From: Clostridiales bacterium
Lineage (GTDB): Bacteria > Bacillota > DSM-16504 > Desulfitibacterales > JAICDB01
Direction of reading: 5' to 3'
Assembly: GCA_020063565.1 (NCBI GenBank)
Contig: JAICDB010000003.1
Location: 62,001 to 126,000, forward strand
Length of the DNA: 64,000 nt
Both the position numbers and the translations under genes were made by a program. Shown here piece after piece: positions 1 to 8,355 of the stretch (positions are counted from its first letter, which is position 1; each line of letters starts with the position of its first letter). The notes beneath the pieces were generated by a model. The model was not told the DNA's origin. It was given only the letters and a program-made list of their open reading frames with translations, and did not search any database.

Positions 1-123
1 CCAAAACTAAAAAAGGCTGTGGTGGTCAATAAAAAGTTTTGGGTGGATATTTCAGGTGATATATTGTCCAGTTTGGAAAAATTACAGGGAGTGAAAAAAG
101 TCAGTATTATTTCAGGCGCTTAA
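1..123 (+). CDS. C-terminal end of an unidentified protein (5' truncated by window edge)
   Basis: Reading frame 1 is open from the first base to a TAA at 121-123 and gives about 40 residues ending VSIISGA. The upstream part lies outside the window. The tail is a mix of basic and beta-prone residues (VVVNKKFWVDISGD) without a motif I recognise. It could be the last domain of a gene transcribed toward the cytochrome gene. There is no strong terminator directly after it. No function is assigned. Confidence 0.5.
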   Translation, partial: PKLKKAVVVNKKFWVDISGDILSSLEKLQGVKKVSIISGA

Positions 124-263
124 AAGATTCAATAGATGAGTTTGAAAAAGATTTTAAATAATTTTTATAAAAATAGGGGCAATGATTGTTTCTATGCTTT
201 TTTTATGGATAAAAAAAATTACCGGGAAAATACTAAATTAAAAGAGATAAAGGAGGTGACACT

Positions 264-764
264 GTGCTAAAAGATAAAAGACTCTTCCTGGCTATTACTC
301 TTCTTATACTGGCAGTGATGGTTTTTGCATTTGCATGTACCCCAAATACAGAACAAGAAGAAGATAAAGGTGATGCAAATAAAAATGAACCAGCAGAAAA
401 ACAAAAAGGCGTAGTAACCGAGGAAAAACTGGCACAAATGACCCAGGACCAGGCGCCAAATGGTTGTGAAGATTGTCACCGTAAAATAAGTGAAGAGAAA
501 GATTACACTTTAGCAGCTGAAGCAAATGAAATTGAAGGGCACCCCACCGTTAAGGAGGATGCTACAGTTCAGGATTGTTATAAATGCCACAGTAAAGATA
601 GCGACAAACCTTTTGGTAAAATATTACATGCGGGGCACCTTGTGGAGGGTGAACATTATAAAGAAAAATATGATAGCAATTGTATCAACTGTCATAAAGT
701 TAATGACAACGGTTCCATTATAGTAAAGGATTTGGAAAATGAGGAAACCAAAGAGTCTTTATAG
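264..764 (+). CDS. Triheme c-type cytochrome lipoprotein
   Basis: The 166-residue product starts with a hydrophobic signal segment ending in a lipobox-like FAFAC, so Cys25 is the probable lipidation site and the protein sits on the outer face of the membrane. After a charged linker (about 26-60) there are three CXXCH heme motifs: CEDCH (68-72), CYKCH (105-109) and CINCH (140-144). Extra histidines (H93, H122, H125, H131) could be distal ligands. The start is GTG at 264, preceded by GGAGG at 252-256. It is a single-gene unit closed by a hairpin terminator that begins in the stop codon. The role is probably extracytoplasmic electron transfer; the partner is not known from sequence. A donor/acceptor link to the formate dehydrogenase 15 kb away is only inference. 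Confidence 0.8.
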   Translation: MLKDKRLFLAITLLILAVMVFAFACTPNTEQEEDKGDANKNEPAEKQKGVVTEEKLAQMTQDQAPNGCEDCHRKISEEKDYTLAAEANEIEGHPTVKEDATVQDCYKCHSKDSDKPFGKILHAGHLVEGEHYKEKYDSNCINCHKVNDNGSIIVKDLENEETKESL

Positions 765-790
765 GCACCTTAAAAAGGTGCCTGGTTTTT
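763..790 (+). terminator. Intrinsic terminator of the triheme cytochrome gene
   Basis: AGGCACCTT pairs perfectly with AAGGTGCCT across an AAA loop and is followed by GGTTTTT. The stem starts inside the stop codon. Confidence 0.85.
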
Positions 791-829
791 ATGCTATCAG
801 AAAGTATAACTTTTACTTCCTGATAGCAT
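791..829. repeat. Long imperfect inverted repeat after the terminator
   Basis: ATGCTATCAGAAAGTA (791-806) is complementary to the segment ending at 829 with a single mismatch, giving a stem of about 16 bp around a short loop. No T-run follows, so it is not a normal terminator. It directly abuts the previous terminator and lies about 110 bp before coaD. Its function is unknown; it may be a second transcript-processing hairpin or a remnant of a small repeat. Confidence 0.6.
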
Positions 830-940
830 AAGTGCAATTTTAGTGGACTTATTAGGTAAAATTTTATTTTTTTTAGAAGGAAAATAGTAACCTTAGTTGA
901 ATTAGCATAAATGTACCAAGAATTATTGAGGAGGAGAACC

Positions 941-1432
941 GTGCGAATAGCAATTTATCCCGGTACCTTTGACCCAATTACATATGGCCACTTAGATATT
1001 ATTGAAAGAAGTGCTGCACTATTTGATAAAGTTATAGTTGGAGTCGCAGACGATAATTATAAAAATAATTTGTTTAGTTTAGAGGAAAGGCTTGAACTGG
1101 TCAAATTTCAGGTAAAGAAATTTTCTAATGTGGAAACCAAGGATTTTAAAGGTCTTTTAATGAATTTTGTAAAAAAAGAAGGAGCATGTGCTGTAATAAG
1201 AGGCTTAAGGGCAGTTTCAGATTTTGACTACGAATTTCAGATGTCATTGATGAATAAGAAACTTGCTGCGGATATTGAAACGGTTTTTTTAATGACTTCC
1301 AGTGAATATCTTTTTATTAGTTCCAGCATAATAAAACAAGTTTCATCCCTGGGGGGATGTATTGAGGGATTGGTTCCCAAAGAAGTGGCTTTAGCGCTTA
1401 AAGAAAAATATAATAAAATTAAAGGTATTTAG
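941..1432 (+). CDS. coaD: Phosphopantetheine adenylyltransferase
   Basis: Catalyses transfer of AMP from ATP to 4'-phosphopantetheine, the penultimate step of coenzyme A synthesis, in the cytoplasm. With start GTG at 941 the product is 163 residues, the usual CoaD length. The nucleotidyltransferase motif TYGH is at residues 14-17 within [12 protein letters not shown], and the ISSSIIK motif is at 126-132. The ORF-track start (911) adds a ten-residue extension; GTG 941 is preferred because GAGGAGG lies just upstream and the protein then begins MRIAIYPG as in the family. It is followed closely by mtrB and the pyruvate kinase group. In many Firmicutes coaD follows rsmD, which is not seen here. 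Confidence 0.95.
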   Translation: MRIAIYPGTFDPITYGHLDIIERSAALFDKVIVGVADDNYKNNLFSLEERLELVKFQVKKFSNVETKDFKGLLMNFVKKEGACAVIRGLRAVSDFDYEFQMSLMNKKLAADIETVFLMTSSEYLFISSSIIKQVSSLGGCIEGLVPKEVALALKEKYNKIKGI

Positions 1433-1461
1433 AATTGCCAGTGCATGAGAGAGGTGAAAGT

Positions 1462-1704
1462 ATGGCAAATATCGAAGTTAATAGCGAATATGTGATGATT
1501 AAAGCATTGGAAAATGGTGTGACAATAATAGGATTAACAAGGGGAGAAAATACTAAATTTCATCATTCGGAAAAGTTGGACAAGGGGGAAATAATGCTTG
1601 CACAATTTACAGAACATACTTCCGCTATTAAAATCCGGGGTAAGGCTGAAGTTTATTCCAAGCATGGAAAGGTTATTTCAGGCATAGTTCAGTCTGAAAT
1701 TTAA
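1462..1704 (+). CDS. mtrB: Tryptophan RNA-binding attenuator protein TRAP (MtrB)
   Basis: An 80-residue protein closely resembling Bacillus TRAP, with the conserved blocks [29 protein letters not shown] and IRG. In the family, 11 subunits form a ring that, when bound to tryptophan, wraps GAG/UAG repeats in trp leader RNAs and stops transcription or translation. The lysines and arginine used for RNA contact in Bacillus (in SEKLDKGE and AIKIRG) are present. The start is ATG 1462, with GAGAGGTG just upstream; the ORF-track start at 1435 would add nine residues with no RBS. Bacillus pairs mtrB with folE; here it lies 29 bp after coaD. No trp gene or anti-TRAP gene is in the window, so its targets are elsewhere. 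Confidence 0.93.
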   Translation: MANIEVNSEYVMIKALENGVTIIGLTRGENTKFHHSEKLDKGEIMLAQFTEHTSAIKIRGKAEVYSKHGKVISGIVQSEI

Positions 1705-1724
1705 ATTTTAAGGGGGGTCCGGGT

Positions 1725-1919
1725 GTGTGGACAGTGGTGTATATAGCGCCTACAAAAAAATTGGCAGAAAAAATGGAAAGGACACTTGCTGATGAAGGTG
1801 TGCTTGTGAATTTGAGGCCCACAAATCCTGATTCTGAGAGAAGTTCCGTAGAGATTTTAGTCCTTGAATCTGAGGCAGAGGAAGCGCATGAGATAATTAA
1901 TCAGGTACTAGCTACTTAA
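1725..1919 (+). CDS. Small DUF2007-like (putative signal-transducing) protein
   Basis: A 64-residue protein starting at GTG 1725 with AGGGGGG as ribosome binding site. The pattern (VVYIAPTKKLAEKMERTLADEGVLVNLR followed by a beta strand and a terminal helix) fits the DUF2007 fold, small ferredoxin-like alpha/beta proteins seen next to metabolic genes. It has no catalytic residues that I can see. It sits 20 bp after mtrB and 24 bp before pyk, so it is probably co-transcribed with them. The family assignment is from memory of the pattern; the role is unknown. Confidence 0.7.
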   Translation: MWTVVYIAPTKKLAEKMERTLADEGVLVNLRPTNPDSERSSVEILVLESEAEEAHEIINQVLAT

Positions 1920-1943
1920 ATTTATAAATAGGAGGAATCTAAA

Positions 1944-3692
1944 ATGCGTCGCACTAAGATTGTATGTACAATTGGTCCTGCCAGTGAGCAAGTAGAAACA
2001 CTTCAAGAAATGATAAATAGTGGTATGAACGTGGCACGTTTAAATTTTTCGCATGGAGACCATGATGAACATCTGCAAAGAATTAAAAATATCAGAACAG
2101 CTATGAAGAATTGTGGCAAAAAGGTAGCTTTGTTACTGGACACAAAGGGACCGGAAATTAGGATAGGATCAGTTGAACCTGATACAGTTGTTTTGGAGAA
2201 AGGTCAAAAATTTGTCTTAACCACCGAGGAAATAACGGGGGGGAAAGAAAAAGTATCTGTTTCTTATAAAGGACTTCCTCAAGATGTAAAAAGAGGTGAT
2301 AAAATTCTCATTGATGATGGCCTTATTGAATTACAGGTAATGGAAACAACTTCTCAAGAAATTATCTGTACTGTGCTAAACACAGGTGAAATCTCCAGCC
2401 GCAAGGGCGTAAACGTACCGGGAGTTCACGTTAACCTTCCGGCCATTACCGAAAAGGATGTTAAAGATATAGTCTTTGGCATTGAGCAGGAAGTTGATTT
2501 TGTTGCTGCTTCCTTCATTAGAACTGCTTCTGATGTCCTGGAAATACGCAGGCTTCTCGAAGAACATAACTCAGATATCCATATTATTGCAAAAATTGAA
2601 AACCGTGCCGGAGTAGATAATATTGATGACATTTTACAGGTTGCTGACGGAATAATGGTTGCCAGGGGAGATTTAGGGGTAGAAATACCTTCTGAAGAAG
2701 TGCCTTTGGTTCAAAAGTCCATTATTCAAAAATGCAATAAGCTTGGAAAACCTGTTATCACTGCTACACAGATGTTAGACAGTATGATCAGAAACCCCAG
2801 ACCTACTAGGGCGGAAGCAAGCGACGTTGCAAATGCAATATTTGATGGTACAGATGCCATAATGCTTTCGGGAGAAACTGCAAAGGGTAAATATCCTCTG
2901 GAAGCTGTAAAAACCATGGACAGAATCGCACAAAAAGCTGAAGATGCTTTAAATTATGAGGAAATTTTATACTCCAAACCTCAAAAACAAAAGACTATTA
3001 CAGATAGTATCAGCCGTGCTACCTGTGATGCAGCACTGGATTTGGATGCAGAAGCAATTATAACTCCAACTGCTTCCGGGTCTACAGCACGCATGGTATC
3101 TAAATACAGGCCAAAGTCCATCATTTGTGCGGCAACCCCTGATGAAAGGGTAGCAAATAAACTGTGTTTAGTATGGGGTGTTTATCCGGTTGTTGTAAAT
3201 AAAACTAATGGTACAGATGAAATGATTACTGAAGCGGTACAGAAGACTTTGGATGCCAATTACATACAATTAGGCGCCCTTGTGGTTGTAACTGCAGGAG
3301 TACCGGCCGGTGTACCGGGTACTACTAACCTTATGAAGGTACATGTTGTAGGAGAAGTCATCGTTAGGGGAACAGGTGCAGGTCCTGGTACAGTCAGTGG
3401 AAAGGTTAAAATTGCCAAAAATGCGGCAGAAGCCAATGAAAAAATGGATAAAGGTGATATTTTAGTTACACTTGGTACAGATCGAGATTATATTAGTGCA
3501 ATGGAAAAGGCTGCTGCTGTCATCACTGAAGAGGGAGGACTCACCTCTCACGCTGCCGTTGTAGGTCTAAACCTGGGTATTCCCGTTATAGTTGGGGCAA
3601 AGGATGCAATGAAGTTGTTAGAGGAAGGTTCTACAATTACTGTTGATGGCGTAAGGGGTCTTATTTATAAAGGAATAGCTAAAGCTTTATAA
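1944..3692 (+). CDS. pyk: Pyruvate kinase with C-terminal PEP-utilizer domain
   Basis: Converts phosphoenolpyruvate and ADP to pyruvate and ATP, the last step of glycolysis. The 582-residue protein opens with [13 protein letters not shown] and has the substrate and metal motifs [22 protein letters not shown] and [12 protein letters not shown], then the regulatory C domain. Beyond about residue 475 there is an extra swivelling phosphohistidine-type domain with [11 protein letters not shown] near residue 535, as in Bacillus pyruvate kinases. The histidine of this motif is kept, although its role in Pyk is not catalytic phosphotransfer as in PPDK. RBS AGGAGG lies 7-8 bp before ATG. The usual upstream partner pfkA is absent; mtrB and a small protein stand there instead. 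Confidence 0.97.
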   Translation: MRRTKIVCTIGPASEQVETLQEMINSGMNVARLNFSHGDHDEHLQRIKNIRTAMKNCGKKVALLLDTKGPEIRIGSVEPDTVVLEKGQKFVLTTEEITGGKEKVSVSYKGLPQDVKRGDKILIDDGLIELQVMETTSQEIICTVLNTGEISSRKGVNVPGVHVNLPAITEKDVKDIVFGIEQEVDFVAASFIRTASDVLEIRRLLEEHNSDIHIIAKIENRAGVDNIDDILQVADGIMVARGDLGVEIPSEEVPLVQKSIIQKCNKLGKPVITATQMLDSMIRNPRPTRAEASDVANAIFDGTDAIMLSGETAKGKYPLEAVKTMDRIAQKAEDALNYEEILYSKPQKQKTITDSISRATCDAALDLDAEAIITPTASGSTARMVSKYRPKSIICAATPDERVANKLCLVWGVYPVVVNKTNGTDEMITEAVQKTLDANYIQLGALVVVTAGVPAGVPGTTNLMKVHVVGEVIVRGTGAGPGTVSGKVKIAKNAAEANEKMDKGDILVTLGTDRDYISAMEKAAAVITEEGGLTSHAAVVGLNLGIPVIVGAKDAMKLLEEGSTITVDGVRGLIYKGIAKAL

Positions 3693-3802
3693 GTTAACTG
3701 TAAACTTTAAAAAATATCCCATGTTATTCCGCTTTCGAACATCCTCTTTTAGGAATATACAGGGAAAGTATAATTATTGGGGAGTCATAAATTCAACTAA
3801 GA

Positions 3803-3841
3803 CTTGCGCCTGCGCCAAAGACTTGGCGCAGGCCAAGTTTT
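3803..3841 (+). terminator. Intrinsic terminator after pyk
   Basis: CTTGCGCCTGCGCCAA pairs with TTGGCGCAGGCCAAG around a four-base loop and is followed by TTTTCATTTT. It separates the pyk transcript from the carboxyltransferase gene, whose ribosome binding site begins just downstream. Confidence 0.85.
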
Positions 3842-3865
3842 CATTTTGCCCTGGAGGTGTGAGGT

Positions 3866-5278
3866 ATGACTGGCAATAGAAAGGTAAAGATTACCGATAC
3901 TACCCTGAGGGATGGACATCAATCCCTGCTGGCAACACGTATGAAAATAGAAGATATGTTGCCCATTGCTGAAAAAATTGATAGCGTAGGTTTCCATTCT
4001 CTGGAAGTTTGGGGTGGCGCTACCTTCGACAGTTGCATGAGATTTCTGAATGAGGATCCCTGGGAACGTCTCAAGACCCTCAAAAAGGTATTTAAAAACA
4101 CAAAATTGCAGATGCTCTTACGGGGCCAGAATTTAGTAGGTTATAAACACTATCCCGATGATGTGGCGGAACTGTTTGTTAAAAAAGCAGTAGAAAATGG
4201 TATGGATATCTTTAGAGTTTTTGATGCATTAAATGACCCGCGTAATATGGCAAAGGTAATGACTGTGGCAAGGAAAGAAGGAGCTCATGTTCAAGCCACA
4301 ATTTCTTATACTATCAGTCCTTACCACAACATCGAGCGTTATGTAGAAAAGGCAAAGGAACTTAAAGAGTTAGGCGCCCATAGTTTGTGTATCAAGGACA
4401 TGGCCGGGCTTATAACTCCCAAAGCGGCATATGATTTAGTAAAAAGACTAAAGGAAGAACTGCAAATACCTATCCAGCTTCACTGCCATTATACCAGCGG
4501 CATGGCTGCAATGGCATATTTAAAGGCTATTGAAGCAGGTGTAGATGTTATAGATTGTGCAATTTCCCCGCTTGCCCTTGGTACCTCTCAACCTGCAATT
4601 GAGACAATGGTTGCCAGCTTGAAGGATACGAAATATGATACGGGTCTGAACCTGGAGCTGTTGTCGGAGATAGCAGCATATTTTAAAGACATTAGAAAAA
4701 AATATGCCCAATTTGACGTTGCTGCTACTTCTGTAGACACCAATGTGTTAAGGTACCAGATTCCGGGAGGAATGCTGTCTAATTTTTATACCCAGCTCAA
4801 ACAGCAGAATGCTCTTAATAAACTTGAAGAAGTGCTTGCAGAAGTGCCCAGGGTTCGTGAAGATTTTGGTTATCCGCCCCTTGTAACTCCTTCGAGCCAG
4901 ATAGTGGGTTCTCAGGCAGTATTAAATGTTTTGACAGGTGAGAGATACAAAATAGTGACTAACGAGGTAAAGGCTTATATGAAGGGAAGTTATGGCCGGC
5001 CGCCTGCACCTGTAAATGAAGAGGTCAGGAAAAAGATTATTGGAGATGAAAAACCTATAGAATGCAGACCGGCCGATTTATTAGAACCGGGTTTAGAAGC
5101 AGCAAAAAGAGAAATTGCACCGTATATGGAAAAAGAAGAGGATATTCTTTCCTATGCTATTTTCCCCAATGTAGCGAAGAAATTTTTAGAGGAGAGAATG
5201 GCCGGCAAAGTAAAGGTAGACTTCAATATTGCTCAAGAGGGACCTAATAATGGAACCAGTGCCTTTTATCCAGTATAA
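3866..5278 (+). CDS. oadA: Oxaloacetate decarboxylase/pyruvate carboxylase carboxyltransferase subunit (OadA/PycB type), no biotin domain
   Basis: A 470-residue carboxyltransferase of the pyruvate/oxaloacetate family. It has the HMGL-like TIM barrel beginning ITDTTLRDGHQS (about residues 9-20) with metal and substrate motifs including LRGQNLVGY, HCHYTSG and the GGMLSN region, then the conserved carboxylase domain. In the family it moves CO2 between carboxybiotin and pyruvate/oxaloacetate. The protein stops at NGTSAFYPV and lacks the C-terminal Pro/Ala linker and biotinyl domain (no MKM motif), so it needs a separate biotin carrier; none is encoded here. It resembles PycB or the 5S transcarboxylase subunit in size. 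ATG 3866 has GGAGGTG upstream. Direction (OAA decarboxylation, pyruvate carboxylation or transcarboxylation) cannot be fixed from sequence. Confidence 0.9.
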   Translation: MTGNRKVKITDTTLRDGHQSLLATRMKIEDMLPIAEKIDSVGFHSLEVWGGATFDSCMRFLNEDPWERLKTLKKVFKNTKLQMLLRGQNLVGYKHYPDDVAELFVKKAVENGMDIFRVFDALNDPRNMAKVMTVARKEGAHVQATISYTISPYHNIERYVEKAKELKELGAHSLCIKDMAGLITPKAAYDLVKRLKEELQIPIQLHCHYTSGMAAMAYLKAIEAGVDVIDCAISPLALGTSQPAIETMVASLKDTKYDTGLNLELLSEIAAYFKDIRKKYAQFDVAATSVDTNVLRYQIPGGMLSNFYTQLKQQNALNKLEEVLAEVPRVREDFGYPPLVTPSSQIVGSQAVLNVLTGERYKIVTNEVKAYMKGSYGRPPAPVNEEVRKKIIGDEKPIECRPADLLEPGLEAAKREIAPYMEKEEDILSYAIFPNVAKKFLEERMAGKVKVDFNIAQEGPNNGTSAFYPV

Positions 5279-5284
5279 AAAAGT

Positions 5285-5318
5285 AACAACCCCTTATTTT
5301 TGTAAAGGGGTTGTTTTT
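5285..5318 (+). terminator. Intrinsic terminator after the carboxyltransferase gene
   Basis: AACAACCCCTT pairs with AAGGGGTTGTT and is followed by a T-run. Confidence 0.88.
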
Positions 5319-5351
5319 AAATGATTACATATTGCTCAAGGGGGAATTTTT

Positions 5352-5678
5352 ATGCTTTCTATGCTGGAAAAGCTGGATCCGCCTTTTTACAAGAAATTTA
5401 AGCAAGCAGTTAATTTTAATGAAATTACAGTCTTCTCACTACAGTTATCTCCTAAAACAGCCATTGTATTAACCAATGTCTACGCATATGCTTTGAAAAA
5501 AAGATTAATTGGAATTAACCTTACTAGAATATCTTTGAAAGCTATTAAAAGTGTCTCTTTTAATGGTGCCGTAGAAATAAAAACCGTGTTGGATGAAAAT
5601 ATTTCTTTGACTGTACAAAGAAGTAAAAGAGATCTTGCCAGGAAAGCTGTGGAAAAACTCCGATCAAAGCTTACGTAA
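5352..5678 (+). CDS. Small PH-domain-like protein of unknown function
   Basis: A 108-residue soluble protein with RBS AGGGGG before ATG. The middle (AIVLTNVYAYALKKRLIGINLTRISLKAIKSVSF) has the strand pattern of bacterial PH-like domains such as YokE, in which a short sheet is capped by the C-terminal helix seen here (RDLARKAVEKLRSKL). There is no signal peptide or membrane segment. The last 15 bases overlap the convergent UPF0316 gene. The family link is a pattern-based guess and no role is proposed. Confidence 0.65.
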   Translation: MLSMLEKLDPPFYKKFKQAVNFNEITVFSLQLSPKTAIVLTNVYAYALKKRLIGINLTRISLKAIKSVSFNGAVEIKTVLDENISLTVQRSKRDLARKAVEKLRSKLT

Positions 5679-6179
5679 TCTTCTAGCTAAGAAGCCGCCA
5701 TGAAATGAAGTTGGCTCATAGGATACAACGAAAGCCTTCGGGTCAATTTCATTAATTAAATTAAACAACTTCTTTTGGTCTTTTCTTTTAGCCAGGACTG
5801 AAATTATTTGGCGTTCTCCTTTTTGCCCGTTTCCATACCAGTTTGTAGCTCCGAAACCTTTGTCCCTTAATTTTTGAGGAATGTCCGGTTCTAGCTTTGT
5901 TGTTATTATCTGGACAGTTACATAACCAAGCGCCATCCAGCGTTCAATAAAGCTTCCTACCCAGATGCCAACTGAAAAACCTAAACAGTAGACTATTACA
6001 TTTAATGGTTTATCGAGGTTTTGTAACACCATTGATAAACCTATAACATAGACAAGCACTTCTAAAAAACTCACCAGGGAGGCATATAGGGTACGTCCCT
6101 TGATCATGAAAATTGTCCTTAATGTTAAAACAGAAACGAAGGCAATTTGAATAGAGAAAATAATTAATAAGATTTTCAT
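5664..6179 (-). CDS. UPF0316/DUF2179-family membrane protein
   Basis: A 171-residue protein with three membrane segments in the first 100 residues (ILLIIFSIQIAFVSVLTL, LVSFLEVLVYVIGLSMVL, VYCLGFSVGIWVGSFI) and a C-terminal soluble domain of the DUF2179 type with GFGATNWYGNGQKGERQIISVLAKR. This matches Bacillus YebE-like UPF0316 proteins; no biochemical role is known. The chosen start is ATG 6179, preceded by AAGGTG; the ORF-track start at 6212 would add eleven residues with no RBS. It converges on the PH-like gene, with an overlap of 15 bases at the two ends. Confidence 0.85.
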   Translation of the reverse strand: MKILLIIFSIQIAFVSVLTLRTIFMIKGRTLYASLVSFLEVLVYVIGLSMVLQNLDKPLNVIVYCLGFSVGIWVGSFIERWMALGYVTVQIITTKLEPDIPQKLRDKGFGATNWYGNGQKGERQIISVLAKRKDQKKLFNLINEIDPKAFVVSYEPTSFHGGFLARRLRKL

Positions 6180-6261
6180 ATTATTCACCTTCTTTACGGC
6201 TGAAAATTTCATACAGCATCTATTATATAAAAATGTTAGGTAAATTTAAATGAAAAATATA

Positions 6262-6295
6262 AGGGAAACCTCCTCCTAATTTGGGGAGTTTCCCT
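6262..6295 (-). terminator. Hairpin terminator downstream of minC
   Basis: AGGGAAAC...GTTTCCCT with an additional CTCC/GGAG segment forms a strong stem. On the minus strand it is followed by TTATATTTTT, which fits termination of minC transcription. Confidence 0.65.
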
Positions 6296-6333
6296 CACAG
6301 CTAAGTTGAGTTTGAATAATTTTTTACTAATTT

Positions 6334-7002
6334 CTAGACTATTTTTCGAAACTTCTTCCTTGGATACTTTTCTATGACAATGGTATTATTGATTAAACGT
6401 GCTATTTCCGGGGTTTTTGTAGGTAGTGGACTATTTTCCGGATTTCTGGCAACTGTCTGAGCTATCCTAATTTGGTGCGGGCGAAAATCATAAGCCATGA
6501 TAAATGAATCAGTGTCTCCATTAGTTCCCCCATGGGCTATTCCTTTAAGTGTTCCCATCACAATGATGCTGCCGGTTGCTGTTATTTGCCCACCGGGGTT
6601 AACATCCCCCAGTAATATTACATTGCCTTCATAATGCTGTTTTTGTCCATTTCTAATACTGCCTTGTACAAGCTGATTCTTTCCTTTTAATTCGTCAGGT
6701 AGGATACCGTTAATTTCTGTCCTTGAAATATTATCACTATCCCTGTGAGTTGTTTCCTTTTCAGGTTGTTTTTTTGGTATCAATCCGTATTCCTTACAGA
6801 GGGTTTCCAGTTCTTTACGCTGCTCTACTGTAAAATCTCTACCCTGGGGTTTGAGAAAAAAGTGTGCTCCTTGAAAAAAGCCTTTAGCTGATTCAAGTTT
6901 CTGGATAAGGCAAGTTTTTAATTCTTCCAATTCATGATATGTATTTAAATATATAATGAGACCATTTTTTGAGCCTTTAATGCTGACAATATCTTGTGCC
7001 AT
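6334..7002 (-). CDS. minC: Septum site-determining protein MinC
   Basis: A 222-residue division inhibitor that, with MinD, blocks FtsZ ring assembly away from mid-cell. The N-terminal domain (1-95) is the FtsZ-interacting module. After a polar linker the C-terminal beta-helix domain contains VQGSIRNGQ, GDVNPGGQITATGSIIVMGTLKGIAHGG, the family signature used for dimerisation and MinD binding. Unusually it stands alone: no minD, mreBCD or rodA lies next to it. It is divergent from the phosphoesterase gene. The start ATG is internally consistent (MAQDIVSIKGSKNGL) with a GGATGGTGACTA upstream. Confidence 0.93.
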   Translation of the reverse strand: MAQDIVSIKGSKNGLIIYLNTYHELEELKTCLIQKLESAKGFFQGAHFFLKPQGRDFTVEQRKELETLCKEYGLIPKKQPEKETTHRDSDNISRTEINGILPDELKGKNQLVQGSIRNGQKQHYEGNVILLGDVNPGGQITATGSIIVMGTLKGIAHGGTNGDTDSFIMAYDFRPHQIRIAQTVARNPENSPLPTKTPEIARLINNTIVIEKYPRKKFRKIV

Positions 7003-7145
7003 TAGTCACCATCCTTTTCCAATTTTATTATATTAACAAATTTCGCCATTTTTAGATGTATTCCTTCTTTATTTCTTATTTTTCTTTCCCTTTCTAAAGT
7101 ACCGGTCTATAGGTTAAAATAATATGTATGACTGGAGGGGGAAAA

Positions 7146-7871
7146 ATGAACATTTATGCCATGGCTGATTTACACTTATCCTTTACTGAAAAATTTCAAA
7201 TTGATAACCTGGAAAGTACAAAGCTTTCCAAACCAATGGACATCTTTGGCGATAAATGGGATAATCATTACTTAAAAATCTGGCGCAATTGGTCTGCTAC
7301 TGTAAAAGAGGATGATATTGTTCTTGTGCCGGGTGACATTTCCTGGGCGTTAAAACTGGAGGAAGCGCTGTTTGATCTGGAATTTATAGAGAGATTACCC
7401 GGCAAAAAAATACTGGGAAAAGGGAATCATGATTACTGGTGGCAAAGTCTTAAAAAAATATCTGAAGTGACTTCAGATAGGATCGATATTCTGCAGAACA
7501 ACTGCCTGCCATTAAACGATGAAGTGGTATTGTGCGGCACACGGGGATGGTTGTCTCCTAATGATATCCAATTTGAGGAACATAATGAAAAATTATATAA
7601 AAGAGAATTAATCAGGCTCGAAAATTCTTTAAAAAAGGCACCTGCAGGTAAAAAAATACTTGTTATGCTTCATTATCCACCTGTTAATGATAAACATGAA
7701 AGAAGCGGTTTCATTGAATTAATGGAATCCTACGGGGTCCATACTTGTATTTACGGGCACCTCCATGACGGCTCAATTCGCATGCGAATTGAAGGTGATA
7801 AGTGGGGAATAAATTTTCAACTTGTATCTGCTGACTATCTGGACTTTAAACCCAAGTTAATTAAAATCTAA
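7146..7871 (+). CDS. Calcineurin-like metallophosphoesterase
   Basis: A 241-residue soluble phosphoesterase with all metal-ligand blocks in order: ADLHLS (residues 7-12), GDISWA (about 64), GNHDYWW (about 93), MLHYPP (about 171) and YGHLHDG (about 204). The fold uses two divalent metals to hydrolyse phosphoesters; this subgroup (COG1768-like) has no firmly known substrate. The start is ATG 7146 with GGAGGGG directly upstream; the ORF-track start adds six residues that overlap the RBS. It is divergent from minC and about 70 bp ahead of the coiled-coil cluster. Confidence 0.9.
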   Translation: MNIYAMADLHLSFTEKFQIDNLESTKLSKPMDIFGDKWDNHYLKIWRNWSATVKEDDIVLVPGDISWALKLEEALFDLEFIERLPGKKILGKGNHDYWWQSLKKISEVTSDRIDILQNNCLPLNDEVVLCGTRGWLSPNDIQFEEHNEKLYKRELIRLENSLKKAPAGKKILVMLHYPPVNDKHERSGFIELMESYGVHTCIYGHLHDGSIRMRIEGDKWGINFQLVSADYLDFKPKLIKI

Positions 7872-7941
7872 GATACAGGAACATTTTTTGATAATTAGCG
7901 TCTATATTATAGACAATTTTCAGCAAAGGGAAGGTGTTTAA

Positions 7942-8355
7942 ATGTCAACAAGCAATGTTTCAATTCAGAAAAACGGCAAGCCTAAGAAAAACAAGAATTT
8001 TAGTGCCGCTATCATACTCGCCCTGATTATAATCTGGTCCGGCTTAGTATACGGAGGCTACTGGTTTGTTCAGGATACCCTTTCCGTACATAGGGAAAAG
8101 ATGCAAAGCTATGTGGATGAAGCCGTTAAAAATGTCCAGGAAACAAATGCAATGAATATAAGAAGTCTGGAAGATAAACTAGAAGCACTGCAGTATGAAA
8201 TGAAAAAAATCAGCAAAGCTCTGGATAAAGCTGATGAAAGTATTCAGGATTCTAATTCCAGCAGGGAAAAATTAAATGAAAAAATTGAAAGCTTAGATGA
8301 ACAACTGGAAGATCTTAAGAAAAGCTTGGATATTTTGAAGGAGTCACAGCAATGA
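7942..8355 (+). CDS. Membrane-anchored coiled-coil protein, unknown function
   Basis: A 137-residue protein with a basic cytoplasmic N-terminus (about 1-20, GKPKKNKNF), one membrane segment (about 24-48, AAIILALIIIWSGLVYGGYWFV) and an outward-facing tail that is almost entirely heptad coiled coil (about 55-135). No enzymatic motif. GGGAAGGTG precedes ATG. Its stop codon overlaps the start of the next gene as ATGA, so the two are translationally coupled. It probably forms an oligomer with its neighbours, which also carry coiled coils (inference). Confidence 0.8.
   Translation: MSTSNVSIQKNGKPKKNKNFSAAIILALIIIWSGLVYGGYWFVQDTLSVHREKMQSYVDEAVKNVQETNAMNIRSLEDKLEALQYEMKKISKALDKADESIQDSNSSREKLNEKIESLDEQLEDLKKSLDILKESQQ

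Noticed and set aside
135-266. 44-codon plus-strand ORF in front of the cytochrome gene
   Set aside because: No ribosome binding site, overlaps the cytochrome RBS and start, and has no recognisable composition or motif.
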